From Paenibacillus taihuensis (GTDB lineage Bacteria > Bacillota > Bacilli > Paenibacillales > Paenibacillaceae): a stretch of 64,000 nt of DNA. Below the pieces are notes generated by a model. The model did not search any database and was not told where the DNA came from. It saw only the letters and a program-made list of their open reading frames with translations. Position numbers and translations under genes: made by a program. This document shows positions 14,621 through 23,848 of the stretch, piece by piece (within the stretch, counting starts at the first letter, position 1; every line of letters starts with the position of its first letter). Where the stretch lies: assembly GCF_003386535.1 (NCBI RefSeq), contig NZ_QTTN01000005.1, positions 40,702-104,701 on the forward strand, read 5' to 3'.

Positions 14621-16627
14621 ATGAGCGCGGAGCAGCAGAACTTGCGCAATGTCGGCATCTTCGCCCATGTTGATGCGGGGAAGACGACGACGACGGAGCA
14701 GATGCTTTATCTTAGCGGCCACATTAGGTCGCTCGGCAGCGTAGATACGGGAACGACGCAGACGGATTGGCTCGATGTCGAGCGGGAGCGGGGCATTTCG
14801 GTGCGGGCTGCGGTGACGCGGCTGACGTGGAAGGAGACGCCGATCAATCTGGTCGACACGCCGGGGCATGTCGATTTTCTATCTGAAGTAGAGCGGTCGC
14901 TGCGAGTGATGGACGGCGCGGTGCTGATCGTTTCGGCGGTAGAAGGCGTGCAGGCGCAGACGGAGATTATTTGGCAGGCGCTTCGCGACCTTAAGATCCC
15001 AACGCTGATCTACGTGAACAAGCTGGATCGGATCGGCGCGGACCCATTGGGAGTGTTGGGACAGATTCATCGGCTGATGTCGCCGCAGGCGGTTCCGATT
15101 ATGGCGCCTGATGGAGCGGAGGCGGAATTTAGAGGGTCGGTTTCGGTGGTGGACGAGCAGTCAGTGGAGGGGACGGTTACTCAGGTTGAGTGGGCGGAGC
15201 CCTATCGCCGGATACTGCTTGAGGCGGTGGCGGAGCAGGACGAGGATATGCTCGAAGCTTATTTGGACGGGCAGTCGATCGGCAGGGATAGGCTTACGGC
15301 TGGGCTGATTGATGGCGTGCATCGATGCGCATTGTACCCGGTGCTGTTCGGGGCTTCTGGCCGCGGCATTGGCGTAGAGGCGCTGATGGATGCGGTTGTG
15401 GCGTACTTGCCGGGACCATCGGGGAAGGAAGGGGATGCGGTGTCGGGTGTCATCTTCAAGATGGAGCGGGACCCCGTCATGGGCAAAATCGCATATGTGC
15501 GGTTGTATGGCGGCGTGCTCCGCAACCGGGATACGGTTCTGAACTACAGCCGCGACTTGCAGGATAAAGTGACGCAGATCCGCCGGGTGAACGGGCAGAA
15601 GACCGAGGACATCGGCGTGCTGAAGGCGGGGGATATCGCCGCCGTCTATGGGTGGAGCCGCGCGCGGATTGGCGATATCATCGGCAATCCCGAAGCTGTT
15701 CCCGGCGAGATGAAGCTGGCCGTGCCGCTGCTGACGGTGCAGGTGCATTGGCAGAGCGCCGCGGAGTACCCGGCGGTCGTGGCGGCTTTTCAAGAGCTGG
15801 CGGACGAGGATCCGCTGCTCGACTTGCAATGGCTTCAGGATGAGCGGGAGCTTCATCTGAAGGTGATGGGCCCGATTCAGATGGAGGTGCTGACCTCCAT
15901 TCTGCAGAGCCGGTTCAAGCTGGCGGTGAGCTTCGGCGCACCGTCCGTTATCTATAAGGAGACGCCGGCATCGGCGGGCGAAGGGTTCGTCGCGTATTTG
16001 GCGCCGAAGCCATGCTGGGCGATCCTGCGGTTTGTTATTGAGCCGGGCGAGCGGGGCAGCGGGCTTGTCTATAAGTCGCTGGTGCGAGGCGAGCGTCTGC
16101 TCGAGAGCTACCAGAACGAGGTGGCGCGCCGGGCTCCGGAGGCGCTGCAGCAGGGCTTGCGCGGCTGGGAGGTCACCGACCTGAGCGTGACCTTGGTGGA
16201 GGGGGAGCATCATGTGTGGCATACCCATCCGCTTGATTTTGTCATCGCGACGCCGATGGGCATCATGAACGGGCTCGCGAATGTCGGCACGAAGCTGCTC
16301 GAGCCGATGCTTCGATTTAGGTTATCCGTGCCGGAGGAGTACGGAGGCAAAATCATGAACGAGCTCGTCGTCATGCGCGGCGAATTCGATGCGCCGTCGG
16401 TGCGGCAGGAGCGCATGGAAATCGAGGGGCTGCTGCCGGTGGCGACGACGCTCGATTTCCCCGCGCGGCTCGGCGCCATGACGAAGGGGCGCGGCACGCT
16501 CACGACCTTCTTCGCCAGTTACCGCGAATGCCCGCCGGACGTCGACGTGTCGCGCACGCGCCGCGGCGTCAATCCGCTCGACGAGGCGAAATTCATTCTC
16601 GCGATGCGGAATGCGCTGAGCGGTTAG
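14621..16627 (+). CDS. TetM/TetO-like ribosomal-protection GTPase
   Basis: 668 residues, the size of tetracycline ribosomal protection proteins, which are EF-G paralogues. The GTPase motifs are AHVDAGKT (residues 15-22), DTPGH (79-83) and NKLD (133-136). The switch region GSVDTGTTQTDWLDVERERG matches the TetM pattern rather than EF-G. Domains II-V follow, and the C-terminus ends in PDVDVSRTRRGVNPLDEAKF. The sequence is clearly divergent from the mobile TetM/O/W proteins, and the locus shows no transposon genes. It may be an intrinsic tetracycline-protection factor or another ribosome-rescue GTPase. Confidence 0.8.
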   Translation: MSAEQQNLRNVGIFAHVDAGKTTTTEQMLYLSGHIRSLGSVDTGTTQTDWLDVERERGISVRAAVTRLTWKETPINLVDTPGHVDFLSEVERSLRVMDGAVLIVSAVEGVQAQTEIIWQALRDLKIPTLIYVNKLDRIGADPLGVLGQIHRLMSPQAVPIMAPDGAEAEFRGSVSVVDEQSVEGTVTQVEWAEPYRRILLEAVAEQDEDMLEAYLDGQSIGRDRLTAGLIDGVHRCALYPVLFGASGRGIGVEALMDAVVAYLPGPSGKEGDAVSGVIFKMERDPVMGKIAYVRLYGGVLRNRDTVLNYSRDLQDKVTQIRRVNGQKTEDIGVLKAGDIAAVYGWSRARIGDIIGNPEAVPGEMKLAVPLLTVQVHWQSAAEYPAVVAAFQELADEDPLLDLQWLQDERELHLKVMGPIQMEVLTSILQSRFKLAVSFGAPSVIYKETPASAGEGFVAYLAPKPCWAILRFVIEPGERGSGLVYKSLVRGERLLESYQNEVARRAPEALQQGLRGWEVTDLSVTLVEGEHHVWHTHPLDFVIATPMGIMNGLANVGTKLLEPMLRFRLSVPEEYGGKIMNELVVMRGEFDAPSVRQERMEIEGLLPVATTLDFPARLGAMTKGRGTLTTFFASYRECPPDVDVSRTRRGVNPLDEAKFILAMRNALSG

Positions 16628-16649
16628 CGTGTGGGCGCCGTTCCGGCGC

Positions 16650-16786
16650 TGAGAGCGGGAAAAGCCGCTCTCAAATACCAAAAAGGGTTAGTTTTCCGTG
16701 CAAACCCGACTGAGAGACGGAAAATCCGACTGTCGAGGTGCGCATCGGGCAATTTCGTGCGTGAGAGTCAGGAAATCCGACTCTCA
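16650..16786. repeat. GAGAG/CTCTC hairpin family, cluster 1
   Basis: Three hairpins in the gap after the TetM-like gene. 16650-16673 is TGAGAGCGG / CCGCTCTCA, a perfect 9-bp stem with loop GAAAAG. The second, near 16711-16735, is imperfect. 16762-16786 is TGAGAGTC-A-GG-AAAT-CC-GACTCTCA. Flanks of the third (TTTCGTGCGTGAGAGTC) match those of the hairpin at 57009, so the similarity extends beyond the stem. Confidence 0.75.
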
Positions 16787-16877
16787 GATCGGCAAAGGCG
16801 AGTGAGTTTTTTCGTGCGAGCCCAACTGTGAGGTGGGAGCACCTGCGCGAGCGCCGGACCACGCACAATACAAAAAG

Positions 16878-16912
16878 GCTTAGAGTCAGCATGCCTGACT
16901 CTAAGCTTTTTT
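16878..16912. terminator. Bidirectional terminator between convergent genes
   Basis: A 12-bp stem GCTTAGAGTCAG / CTGACTCTAAGC with a 5-nt loop, T-run on the right and A-run on the left. It serves the TetM-like gene (+) and the cupin gene (-). The stem shares TAGAGTCAG with the nearby hairpin repeats. Confidence 0.88.
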
Positions 16913-16917
16913 CAGTT

Positions 16918-17256
16918 TCACGCGTTATGCCGGTCGCCGCGCGTTGTTGGGGACGAGACGACGAGGAACTCCGCCGCCTCGTCCGAGAGATTCCGCACTT
17001 GGTGCGCCGTAAGAGGTGGAACCTCTACGCCTTCCTGCGGCGCGAGCTCAACTGCCTCGCCGCCCACTTCAACTGTCAGCGAGCCCGACAGGACAAAAAA
17101 GAACTGCCGCGCTTGCTCGTGATAGTGGCGCACCTCGCTCGTGCCCGCAGGCATGCGCTCGTGGATGACGCTCAGTCGCGCATCCTTCACGAGATGCCAG
17201 CCGTCGCACGCCTCGCCCCACACATAGTGCTCCGCGCTACTCTTACTGACCTTCAT
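16918..17256 (-). CDS. Cupin-domain protein
   Basis: 112 residues forming a single cupin barrel. The metal-binding motif is visible as VRHYHEQARQFFFVLSG (two His, then Gln in place of the usual Glu region), and the second motif as VPPLTAHQVRN. Small cupins of this type bind a metal or small ligand; the substrate is unknown. A GGTGG site precedes the ATG. It lies about 90 nt downstream of the NamA gene on the same strand and may share its transcript. Confidence 0.85.
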   Translation of the reverse strand: MKVSKSSAEHYVWGEACDGWHLVKDARLSVIHERMPAGTSEVRHYHEQARQFFFVLSGSLTVEVGGEAVELAPQEGVEVPPLTAHQVRNLSDEAAEFLVVSSPTTRGDRHNA

Positions 17257-17346
17257 ACTGCTACCACCACGCTTCCCATGCTGCTTACTAATCGCTGTCT
17301 AGCCCAGCCAGCTTCACCGGCACTGCCTCGACAGCCGCCACACAAA

Positions 17347-18381
17347 TCAATACCCGCGCTGGTACTGGCGCGGGATCCACTCGGCGGCATCGGCGCCCTT
17401 CGCGGCGGTCGCTTGCAGCGCATGCAGCGCCCAGTACGGGTCGCGCAGCATGCCGCGCGCGACGGCGACGAGGTCGGCATGGCCATGCGCGAGCGTCGCG
17501 TCCGCCAGCTTCGGCTCGTCGAGCAAGCCGACGGCGATGACGGGCACGCCCAGCGCGTCTTTCATCGCGCGGGCCAAAGGCACTTGATAACCGGCATATA
17601 TCGCCGGTTTAATCGAACCGACCGGCGCTTCGCCGCCGCTCGATGCATGGAACATATCGACGCCCGCGTCCTGGTAGCGCCGGAAGATCTCAATGCCCTC
17701 TTCGACGGTATAGCCCCCGTCAGAGAACTCCGCAGCAGATACGCGCATAATGAGCGGCATATCTGCCGGCATAACGCTCTTCACGGCGGCGATAACTTCG
17801 CAGCCGAATTTGGCGCGGTCCTGGCCATACTCGTCCTCGCGCTTATTCACCACTGGCGAGTGGAACTGGTGGATCAGGTACCCGTGCGCGCCGTGGAGCT
17901 CAATCGTATCGACGCCTGCTTCTACGGCGCGGCGTGCAGCTTCTCCGAACTTCACGACAAGCGCTTCGATCTCATCCACACGAAGTGCGCGAGGTTTGCG
18001 GTACGACTCGTTAAAAGCAATCGCGGATGGCGCGACTGGCTCTGCCGCATCCTCAGCCTTACGTCCAGCGTGGGCAATTTGGATACCGATTTTGGCACCA
18101 TGACGATGCACTTCATCAATAATCCGGCGATAAGCCGGAATTTGCTCATCCGACCATAAGCCGAGGCAGCGGTCCGTGATGCGGCCGTTCGGCTCAACGT
18201 CGGTCATCTCCATAATAATAAGTCCCGTGCCGCCAATCGCGCGGGAAACGTAGTGTACATAATGCCATTCGTTTGGAGTGCCGTCCTTCGCATCCACCGA
18301 GTATTGGCACATCGGCGCCATTACGATCCGGTTCTTCAAATTCAAGCCTTTCCATGCAAAAGGGGTTGCTAAGCGATTCAT
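17347..18381 (-). CDS. namA: NADH:flavin oxidoreductase (YqjM/NamA type)
   Basis: 344 residues from ATG 18381, chosen because AGAGGAGTGGAGAG directly precedes it; an upstream TTG would add 8 residues. It is an Old Yellow Enzyme of the YqjM class that reduces activated C=C bonds with NADPH and FMN. Visible signs are VMAPMCQYS with the YqjM-type Cys, QIAHAGRK, the substrate-binding HGAHGYL, FHSPVVNKR, VGSIKPAIYAGYQVPLA and the C-terminal PRQYQRGY arm typical of YqjM dimers. Its job is probably detoxification of enones or nitro compounds. Confidence 0.92.
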   Translation of the reverse strand: MNRLATPFAWKGLNLKNRIVMAPMCQYSVDAKDGTPNEWHYVHYVSRAIGGTGLIIMEMTDVEPNGRITDRCLGLWSDEQIPAYRRIIDEVHRHGAKIGIQIAHAGRKAEDAAEPVAPSAIAFNESYRKPRALRVDEIEALVVKFGEAARRAVEAGVDTIELHGAHGYLIHQFHSPVVNKREDEYGQDRAKFGCEVIAAVKSVMPADMPLIMRVSAAEFSDGGYTVEEGIEIFRRYQDAGVDMFHASSGGEAPVGSIKPAIYAGYQVPLARAMKDALGVPVIAVGLLDEPKLADATLAHGHADLVAVARGMLRDPYWALHALQATAAKGADAAEWIPRQYQRGY

Positions 18382-18503
18382 CTCTCTCCACTCCTCTATG
18401 ATCAACCTTTGTTTTCACCCATGCAGGCGTGACACATAGCTTCATTTTAGAAAATTTCTTCCAGAAAAAGCAACCATTTTGCTAGGAATTACTTCTTATA
18501 CAA

Positions 18504-18551
18504 CAAAAAGGCCAAGCTCCGGGGCAACCTGTCGGTGCCTGAACTTGGCTT
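18504..18551 (-). terminator. Terminator of the maltodextrin operon
   Basis: On the minus strand AAGCCAAGTTC pairs with GAGCTTGGCCTT around a 20-nt loop, followed by TTTTTG. It lies 14 nt after the amylase stop. Confidence 0.8.
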
Positions 18552-18564
18552 AATGTCTATCCTC

Positions 18565-20166
18565 TTACGGACTCAACACAACGCTCGAATAAGCGGGAAT
18601 AACCACCTTGCTGCCCTCGAGCTTCGCCGACTTGTCGGTTGCAAGAAGCAGCTTCTTGAACACAGTCGGCTGCGACTTTGTTGCTGCAAGAAGCTCGACC
18701 GTTTGCGGCTCGCCTGACACGTTATGCAGGACAAGCAGCTGTTTCTCTTTCTCTTTCCCTTTTTCTTCTTCTTTCTCTTCAGCTGATCGCAAGTAGGAGA
18801 CGACAGATTCATTGTCCGTCTCATAGGAAGCGATCGTACCGCTTCTAAGTGCAGGCTCCTGCTTACGCCAGGAGAGAAGTGTGCGATACGTATTGAGCAG
18901 CGAATGCGAATCTTTATCCTCGGCATCCACCGCGATATCGCCTTGATTGTTCGGCTCCCACGTTGTAACGGATGAATTGTCCGACTTGCTGCTCCACGGG
19001 AATGGCTCGCGGATTTGCTCATCCGGCTTATTCCCCGTCATGCCGAGCTCCTCGCCATAGTAGATGAACGCATTGCCGGGCAGCGTCAGCAGCATGGCCG
19101 CCGCCATGCGAGCGTGATTGACGTTGCCTTGAAGCGCCGTCATAACCCGTGCCTGATCGTGGTTGGTCAGGAATGGCGCATCCGTGAACGCGCCGCCGGA
19201 GTTTTTGCTATAGAATTCATGCACGCGCGATAGCGTAAAGCCGATATCCGTCGCCTTTTCAGAACCTGCAACCGCAATGATCTGGGCTGCCAGGTCGAAA
19301 TTGAACGCTGAATTGAGCGCCTTGTCCAGATAAGGTCCAACGATGGCCGTCGTATCCCATACTTCCCCGACAAGGTAAGCGTTCGGATTGACTTCGTTTA
19401 AGCCGGCGCGGAACTGCTGCCACCAGGCTTGGTTCTTCCGCTGAACCGATTTCGAGTTCGCGGTTGTTTTGAAATCGCCGTAAATATGTTTGGCCGCATC
19501 GAGCCGGAAGCCGTCAACGCCCTTCTTCAACCAATACTGACCGACCTTGATCAATTCCTCGCGAACATGCGGATTGTCGAAATTCAAATCCGGCATCCCA
19601 TCCCAGAAAATACCGAGGTATTGATCGCTGCCGACCTTGTGCCAAGGTGCGGGCCCAGCCGCCCCATCGGCAGGGACATCGCCGCCGAGCTTGCTTGCCC
19701 ATACGTACCAATCCCGATATTCGCTGTTTGCCTCGGATTCCGCGTTTTTGAACCAGGGATGCTCTGAGCTCGTATGATTCAGGACGAGATCCATGATGAC
19801 GCGAATGCCCCGCTTGTGGGCTTCGGCGAGCAGCCGCTGGAAATCCTCCATCGTGCCGTATTGATTATTGATGCCGTAATAGTCCGTGACGTCATAGCCG
19901 TGATAGCTTGGGGATGGATTAATTGGCATAAGCCAGATGCCATCCGCACCGAGCGACTTCACGTAATCGAGCTTGGAAGTGACACCGTTCAAATCACCGA
20001 TGCCATCGCCATTGGAGTCTGCAAAAGAGCGGACGAAGATTTCATAGAAAGCATTGCTTGTCTGCTTCGCCTTCCCATCCCCGCCTCCAGAAGAACAAGC
20101 CGATGTCAACAAACAGCCTGCTGCAAGAACCGCAGCTAACATGGTACCTGAACGCCGCCGGATCAT
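18565..20166 (-). CDS. Alpha-amylase family lipoprotein (GH13)
   Basis: 533 residues. The signal peptide ends in the lipobox LTSAC, so the enzyme is tethered outside the membrane. The (beta/alpha)8 barrel shows all GH13 regions: VIMDLVLNHTS, GFRLDAAKHIY (nucleophile Asp), LVGEVWDT (acid/base Glu) and FLTNHDQ (third Asp). A charged EEKEEEKGKEKEKQ insert lies in the C-terminal domain. It is the last gene of the mal operon (ATGA overlap with malG), so it likely trims starch or maltodextrin at the cell surface for the transporter. The bond preference cannot be told from sequence alone. Confidence 0.92.
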   Translation of the reverse strand: MIRRRSGTMLAAVLAAGCLLTSACSSGGGDGKAKQTSNAFYEIFVRSFADSNGDGIGDLNGVTSKLDYVKSLGADGIWLMPINPSPSYHGYDVTDYYGINNQYGTMEDFQRLLAEAHKRGIRVIMDLVLNHTSSEHPWFKNAESEANSEYRDWYVWASKLGGDVPADGAAGPAPWHKVGSDQYLGIFWDGMPDLNFDNPHVREELIKVGQYWLKKGVDGFRLDAAKHIYGDFKTTANSKSVQRKNQAWWQQFRAGLNEVNPNAYLVGEVWDTTAIVGPYLDKALNSAFNFDLAAQIIAVAGSEKATDIGFTLSRVHEFYSKNSGGAFTDAPFLTNHDQARVMTALQGNVNHARMAAAMLLTLPGNAFIYYGEELGMTGNKPDEQIREPFPWSSKSDNSSVTTWEPNNQGDIAVDAEDKDSHSLLNTYRTLLSWRKQEPALRSGTIASYETDNESVVSYLRSAEEKEEEKGKEKEKQLLVLHNVSGEPQTVELLAATKSQPTVFKKLLLATDKSAKLEGSKVVIPAYSSVVLSP

Positions 20167-20993
20167 CCTTTGGAAGCACCTGCTGTCAGGCCGCTCACAA
20201 GGAACCGCTGCGTGTACATGTACAATGAAGTGATTGGGATAGCGACGAGCACGCAGCCTGCCGCGAACAGCGTGAATTCCGTACTATTGTAGGAATCGAC
20301 GAGATTCCATAAGCCGACGGCAAGCGTCCATTGCTCCGGCGAGCGCAGAATCGCGCGTGCGAAGATGAAGTCCACCCATGCCCCCGTGAACGTCATCAAT
20401 GAAATGTACGTAATGATCGGACGCGATAGCGGCAGGATAATGCGCATGAAGATGGTCATTTCGCTTGCGCCGTCGATTTTAGCCGCTTCCTCGAGACTGC
20501 GCGGAATCGTGTCGAAGAAGCCTTTTGCCACGAACATACCTAATGCCGAGCCAGCCGAATATACGATGATAAGCGCCCATTTCGTATCGAGGAGGTTAAA
20601 CGTATTCAGGAGAACGAAGATCGCCATAATGCTCAGGAATCCTGGGAACATGCCGAGCACCATAATCGCCATCATCATCGCTTTGCGTCCTCTGAACCGG
20701 AAACGGGAGAAGGCATAAGCGGTTAACAGCTGAATGAGCGTGCCGATGACCATGCTGAGCGTTGCCACCTGCAAGGTGTTCCAATACCAGTGCGCATACG
20801 GAATATAGCGGTCCGCCCGAGCCCGGAATAGATCGCGATAATGATCAAGCGTCCAAGTCTGCGGAATGAAATGATCGCTGAACAGCGAGTTGCCGACCCG
20901 GAAGGAGGAGAGAACCGTCCAGAGCGCCGGGTAGAGCGACATGACGCCGATAAATGCGAGCAAAATATAGCTGATAAGCAGTCTCGGTTTCAT
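20163..20993 (-). CDS. malG: Maltodextrin ABC transporter permease MalG
   Basis: 276 residues from ATG 20993, which overlaps the malF stop (ATGA). Six membrane helices are visible. The EAA loop that contacts the ATPase is EEAAKIDGASEMTIFMRII followed by LPLSRP. No ATPase gene is in the operon; such transporters often borrow a shared MsmX-type ATPase. The downstream amylase start overlaps its stop. Confidence 0.92.
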   Translation of the reverse strand: MKPRLLISYILLAFIGVMSLYPALWTVLSSFRVGNSLFSDHFIPQTWTLDHYRDLFRARADRYIPYAHWYWNTLQVATLSMVIGTLIQLLTAYAFSRFRFRGRKAMMMAIMVLGMFPGFLSIMAIFVLLNTFNLLDTKWALIIVYSAGSALGMFVAKGFFDTIPRSLEEAAKIDGASEMTIFMRIILPLSRPIITYISLMTFTGAWVDFIFARAILRSPEQWTLAVGLWNLVDSYNSTEFTLFAAGCVLVAIPITSLYMYTQRFLVSGLTAGASKG

Positions 20994-22282
20994 TGAATCA
21001 TGTCCTCCTCTTTGAACGATCTGGTGCGGACGAACATCGTAATGGACAGCGCCGCAATAAACAGGAACAGCAAAATCGAGATCGATGCTGCGATATTGTA
21101 CTGGTTGAAATCGAGTGTCAGCTTGTACAGCCATGTCACGAGCAGGTCCGTCTTGCCGGCGTTATTATACGCAATCGTTGCTGGACCGCCGCCAGTAAGC
21201 AAGTAAATGACGTTGAAGTTGTTGATATTGCCTGCGAATTGCGTAATAAGCAGCGGTGCGGTCGCGAACAGGATGTACGGCAGCGTAATGTTGCGGAATT
21301 TCATCCAGCCGGAAGCGCCATCCACATCGGCAGCCTCATACAAATCCTTCGGAATCGTCGTCAAGATACCCATTACGAGAATCATGGAAACCGGAACGCC
21401 AATCCACATGTTCACGACGATAACCGATACCTTCGCCCAGAACGGATCGTTAAGCCAAGGCAGGCCTTGCAGACCGAACGCCTCAAAATATTTGTTGATT
21501 GGACCGAATTTCTCATTCAGCAGGTTCTTCATGATAAGCAGCGATACGAACTGCGGAATCGCATAAGGAAGAACGAAGAGCAGACGCCAGAAGCCTTTGA
21601 ACTTGATGCCTTCCTGATTGATCAAGAGCGCAACGAGGATCCCGCCAAAATAACAAGTAACCGTCGCTGTAATCGCCCAGATGAATGTCCAGGTCATGAC
21701 GCCGACGAAGGTGTTGCTCCATACGCCGAGAGTAAAGAGCTTATGGAAGGTGTCAAAGCCGACCCAGTCGACCAAATTTTTAGCAGGTATATGATTGGGC
21801 GACGAATAGTTGGTAAAAGCGATAAGCGATGTAAACACGATCGGCATGACCGTGAATACAAGCACGCCGATAATCGGCAGCGCGAGCAGCATCCAAGGGA
21901 ATAAGCCGTTCTGAAGCGGTCTTAGGCTTGCGCCTTGCTCACGTCTGCGTCCGATGGTTACCGCGTCGCGAATATTCAATACATAAATGAAGATAAAGAC
22001 AAGCAGTGCGATCCCGGCAAGAACGCCGTGAATCAACATAAAGATGGAATGATCGCCCGGAACGAGCTTCGACATCTTGCCAACCTTCTCGAGATGAACG
22101 CCTTTATCGCCTAGTGTAATAAGCCCCTTCAAATAAGAGGGAAGTTTAACGACTGTTGTATAAATGATAGCGGCATGCGCGAGAATCATAACCAAACCCT
22201 TGACGTATTGCCGATTGTAGAGCTGCCCGAGCCCCATGAACAGCGCGGATAGCCATCCAGCCGCTCTTGCGTGTCGATTCAA
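20990..22282 (-). CDS. malF: Maltodextrin ABC transporter permease MalF
   Basis: 430 residues with about eight membrane helices. The EAA loop is YEAADVDGASGWMKFRNITL. The N-terminus has an extra helical unit (GWLSALFMGLGQLYNRQYVK) before the permease core, common in Firmicute MalF proteins. It pairs with MalG to form the membrane channel for maltose and maltodextrin. Confidence 0.92.
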   Translation of the reverse strand: MNRHARAAGWLSALFMGLGQLYNRQYVKGLVMILAHAAIIYTTVVKLPSYLKGLITLGDKGVHLEKVGKMSKLVPGDHSIFMLIHGVLAGIALLVFIFIYVLNIRDAVTIGRRREQGASLRPLQNGLFPWMLLALPIIGVLVFTVMPIVFTSLIAFTNYSSPNHIPAKNLVDWVGFDTFHKLFTLGVWSNTFVGVMTWTFIWAITATVTCYFGGILVALLINQEGIKFKGFWRLLFVLPYAIPQFVSLLIMKNLLNEKFGPINKYFEAFGLQGLPWLNDPFWAKVSVIVVNMWIGVPVSMILVMGILTTIPKDLYEAADVDGASGWMKFRNITLPYILFATAPLLITQFAGNINNFNVIYLLTGGGPATIAYNNAGKTDLLVTWLYKLTLDFNQYNIAASISILLFLFIAALSITMFVRTRSFKEEDMIQ

Positions 22283-22308
22283 GCTGATCCGACCCCTTCC
22301 TTAGTAAG

Positions 22309-22341
22309 CCATCCACCCGCCGTAGCACGGCGGGTGGATGG
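22309..22341 (-). promoter_or_regulatory. Strong malE-malF intercistronic hairpin
   Basis: A perfect 13-bp, GC-rich stem CCATCCACCCGCC / GGCGGGTGGATGG with a 7-nt loop between malE and malF. In the direction of transcription no T-run follows, so it is not a simple terminator. It probably protects malE mRNA or lowers downstream expression, as the malE-malF repeat does in E. coli. Confidence 0.75.
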
Positions 22342-22367
22342 TTTTGGTTTCTATTCGTTATAGGTTA

Positions 22368-23729
22368 TTATTTCGATGTTGCGCTTGCGTCTTTCATTTT
22401 CTTGGACCAGTCGTCCATTGTTGCTTTCGCATCCGCTTTGTCGTTCCACAGGGAAGTGAGAACCGCTTCCTGCGTGGACCAGAATGCGTTCATTTCAGCG
22501 ATCTTCGGCATTGGCGTGGAGTTGTTGAACTGCTTCAGGAACACGCTTGCGAATGGATCGCTGCTTACTTTCTCGTTATTAATAACATTGTTGTTGGAAG
22601 GCAGCGTGCCGAAAAGCTCGAAGTTGCGCAATTGATATTTCTCCGAAGAAACAAGCTCTGCGAACAGGTTCGCAGCTACCGGATATTTGGAGTACGCGTT
22701 CACGTAGAAGCCTTTAACGCCGGAGAATGGCATCATTGGCTGACCGTTTGGCAGCGTCGGGAATTCAGCAACGCCAAGGTTCTTCACGCCGTTCTTGAAC
22801 TCTTGCGTCTGCCAAGGACCGCTAACGTTCATCGCAAGCTTGCCGGAAGTGAACAGGCTTGTCTTGATATCGCCTTTGATATCGCCTGCTTTGATTGGCA
22901 GAACCGCATCCTTCAAGCTGGAGAAGAACTTCGCCGCTTCAACGCCGCCTTCGTTATTCAGACCGATATCATTCGCATCCGTGCCGTCCTTGCCGAATAC
23001 ATAAGAGCCGTATCCGCCGAAGATGCCCCAGCTCCAGTAGCCGTTGCCAGCTTCCCACATGTAGGCGTATTTATCGTTCTTCGCATCGTTATACGTCTTC
23101 GCGAAGTTGATCACTTCATCCCATGTTTTCGGTGCTTCGCCGTTTGGCACGAGGTCTTTGTTATAGAACACAGCTGTTGTCTCGACGTTCATCGGGTAGC
23201 CGTACAGCTGGCCGTCGATCGTTTGAGCGTCGACTGCTTTCTGCGAATTGTTCGCCTTCGTCTCTTCCGCGAATACTTCGTTCGGCAGAACAACGCCTGC
23301 TTGAACTGCAGAGCCGAGACGGTCATGAACCGCGAGGAATACGTCTGCGCCTACGCCGGCAGGACCGTCCGTAGTGATCTTCTCGATCGATTTGTCTGGG
23401 CCAACGTCTTGGTATTCCACGTCGATGCCGTACTTCTCTTTGAATTCTTTCGCAGCTTCTTCGATCAATTGCTTTTCGGAAGCGGAGTACCATACGACGA
23501 GCTTAGCGCCCTCTTCCGGCTTCAGCTCTTCTGTAACTGCATTCGTAGAGTTAGCCGCGTTATCCGTTGTATCCGCAGCGTTTGTGGTGTTCGCGTTCGT
23601 GCTCGTGTTCGTTGTCGTGTCGGCAGCCGCGTTGTTGCCGCCGTTGTTCTCGCTGCTTGCTCCGCAAGCGGACATGACGACCGACATCGCAAGCACCGAA
23701 GACATAATCATTAGATTCTTTTTGTTCAT
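22368..23729 (-). CDS. malE: Maltodextrin-binding lipoprotein MalE
   Basis: 453 residues. The signal peptide ends in the lipobox VVMSAC, followed by an Asn/Thr-rich linker of about 45 residues. The binding domain shows GAKLVVWYSASEKQLIEEAA, DVFLAVHDRLGSAV, GYPMNVETTAVFYNKDLV and KLAMNVSGPW, typical of maltose/maltodextrin family 1 binding proteins. It delivers oligosaccharides to MalFG. GAGAGGGG precedes the ATG. First gene of the operon. Confidence 0.93.
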   Translation of the reverse strand: MNKKNLMIMSSVLAMSVVMSACGASSENNGGNNAAADTTTNTSTNANTTNAADTTDNAANSTNAVTEELKPEEGAKLVVWYSASEKQLIEEAAKEFKEKYGIDVEYQDVGPDKSIEKITTDGPAGVGADVFLAVHDRLGSAVQAGVVLPNEVFAEETKANNSQKAVDAQTIDGQLYGYPMNVETTAVFYNKDLVPNGEAPKTWDEVINFAKTYNDAKNDKYAYMWEAGNGYWSWGIFGGYGSYVFGKDGTDANDIGLNNEGGVEAAKFFSSLKDAVLPIKAGDIKGDIKTSLFTSGKLAMNVSGPWQTQEFKNGVKNLGVAEFPTLPNGQPMMPFSGVKGFYVNAYSKYPVAANLFAELVSSEKYQLRNFELFGTLPSNNNVINNEKVSSDPFASVFLKQFNNSTPMPKIAEMNAFWSTQEAVLTSLWNDKADAKATMDDWSKKMKDASATSK

Positions 23730-23848
23730 GAAACTGGACCCCTCTCAGATTCTGAAATTTATCTGTAGTGTAGCGCTTCCCGTCTGTTCTGCTAGATCGC
23801 TCCGACTCTAAGTGGTCACGCACATTGTTGTGCAGGTGATGACGCTTT

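Noticed and set aside
22338..23714. 458-residue plus-strand open frame
   Set aside because: Antisense to malE, whose lipobox and binding-domain motifs are clear; Cys/Arg-rich nonsense composition.
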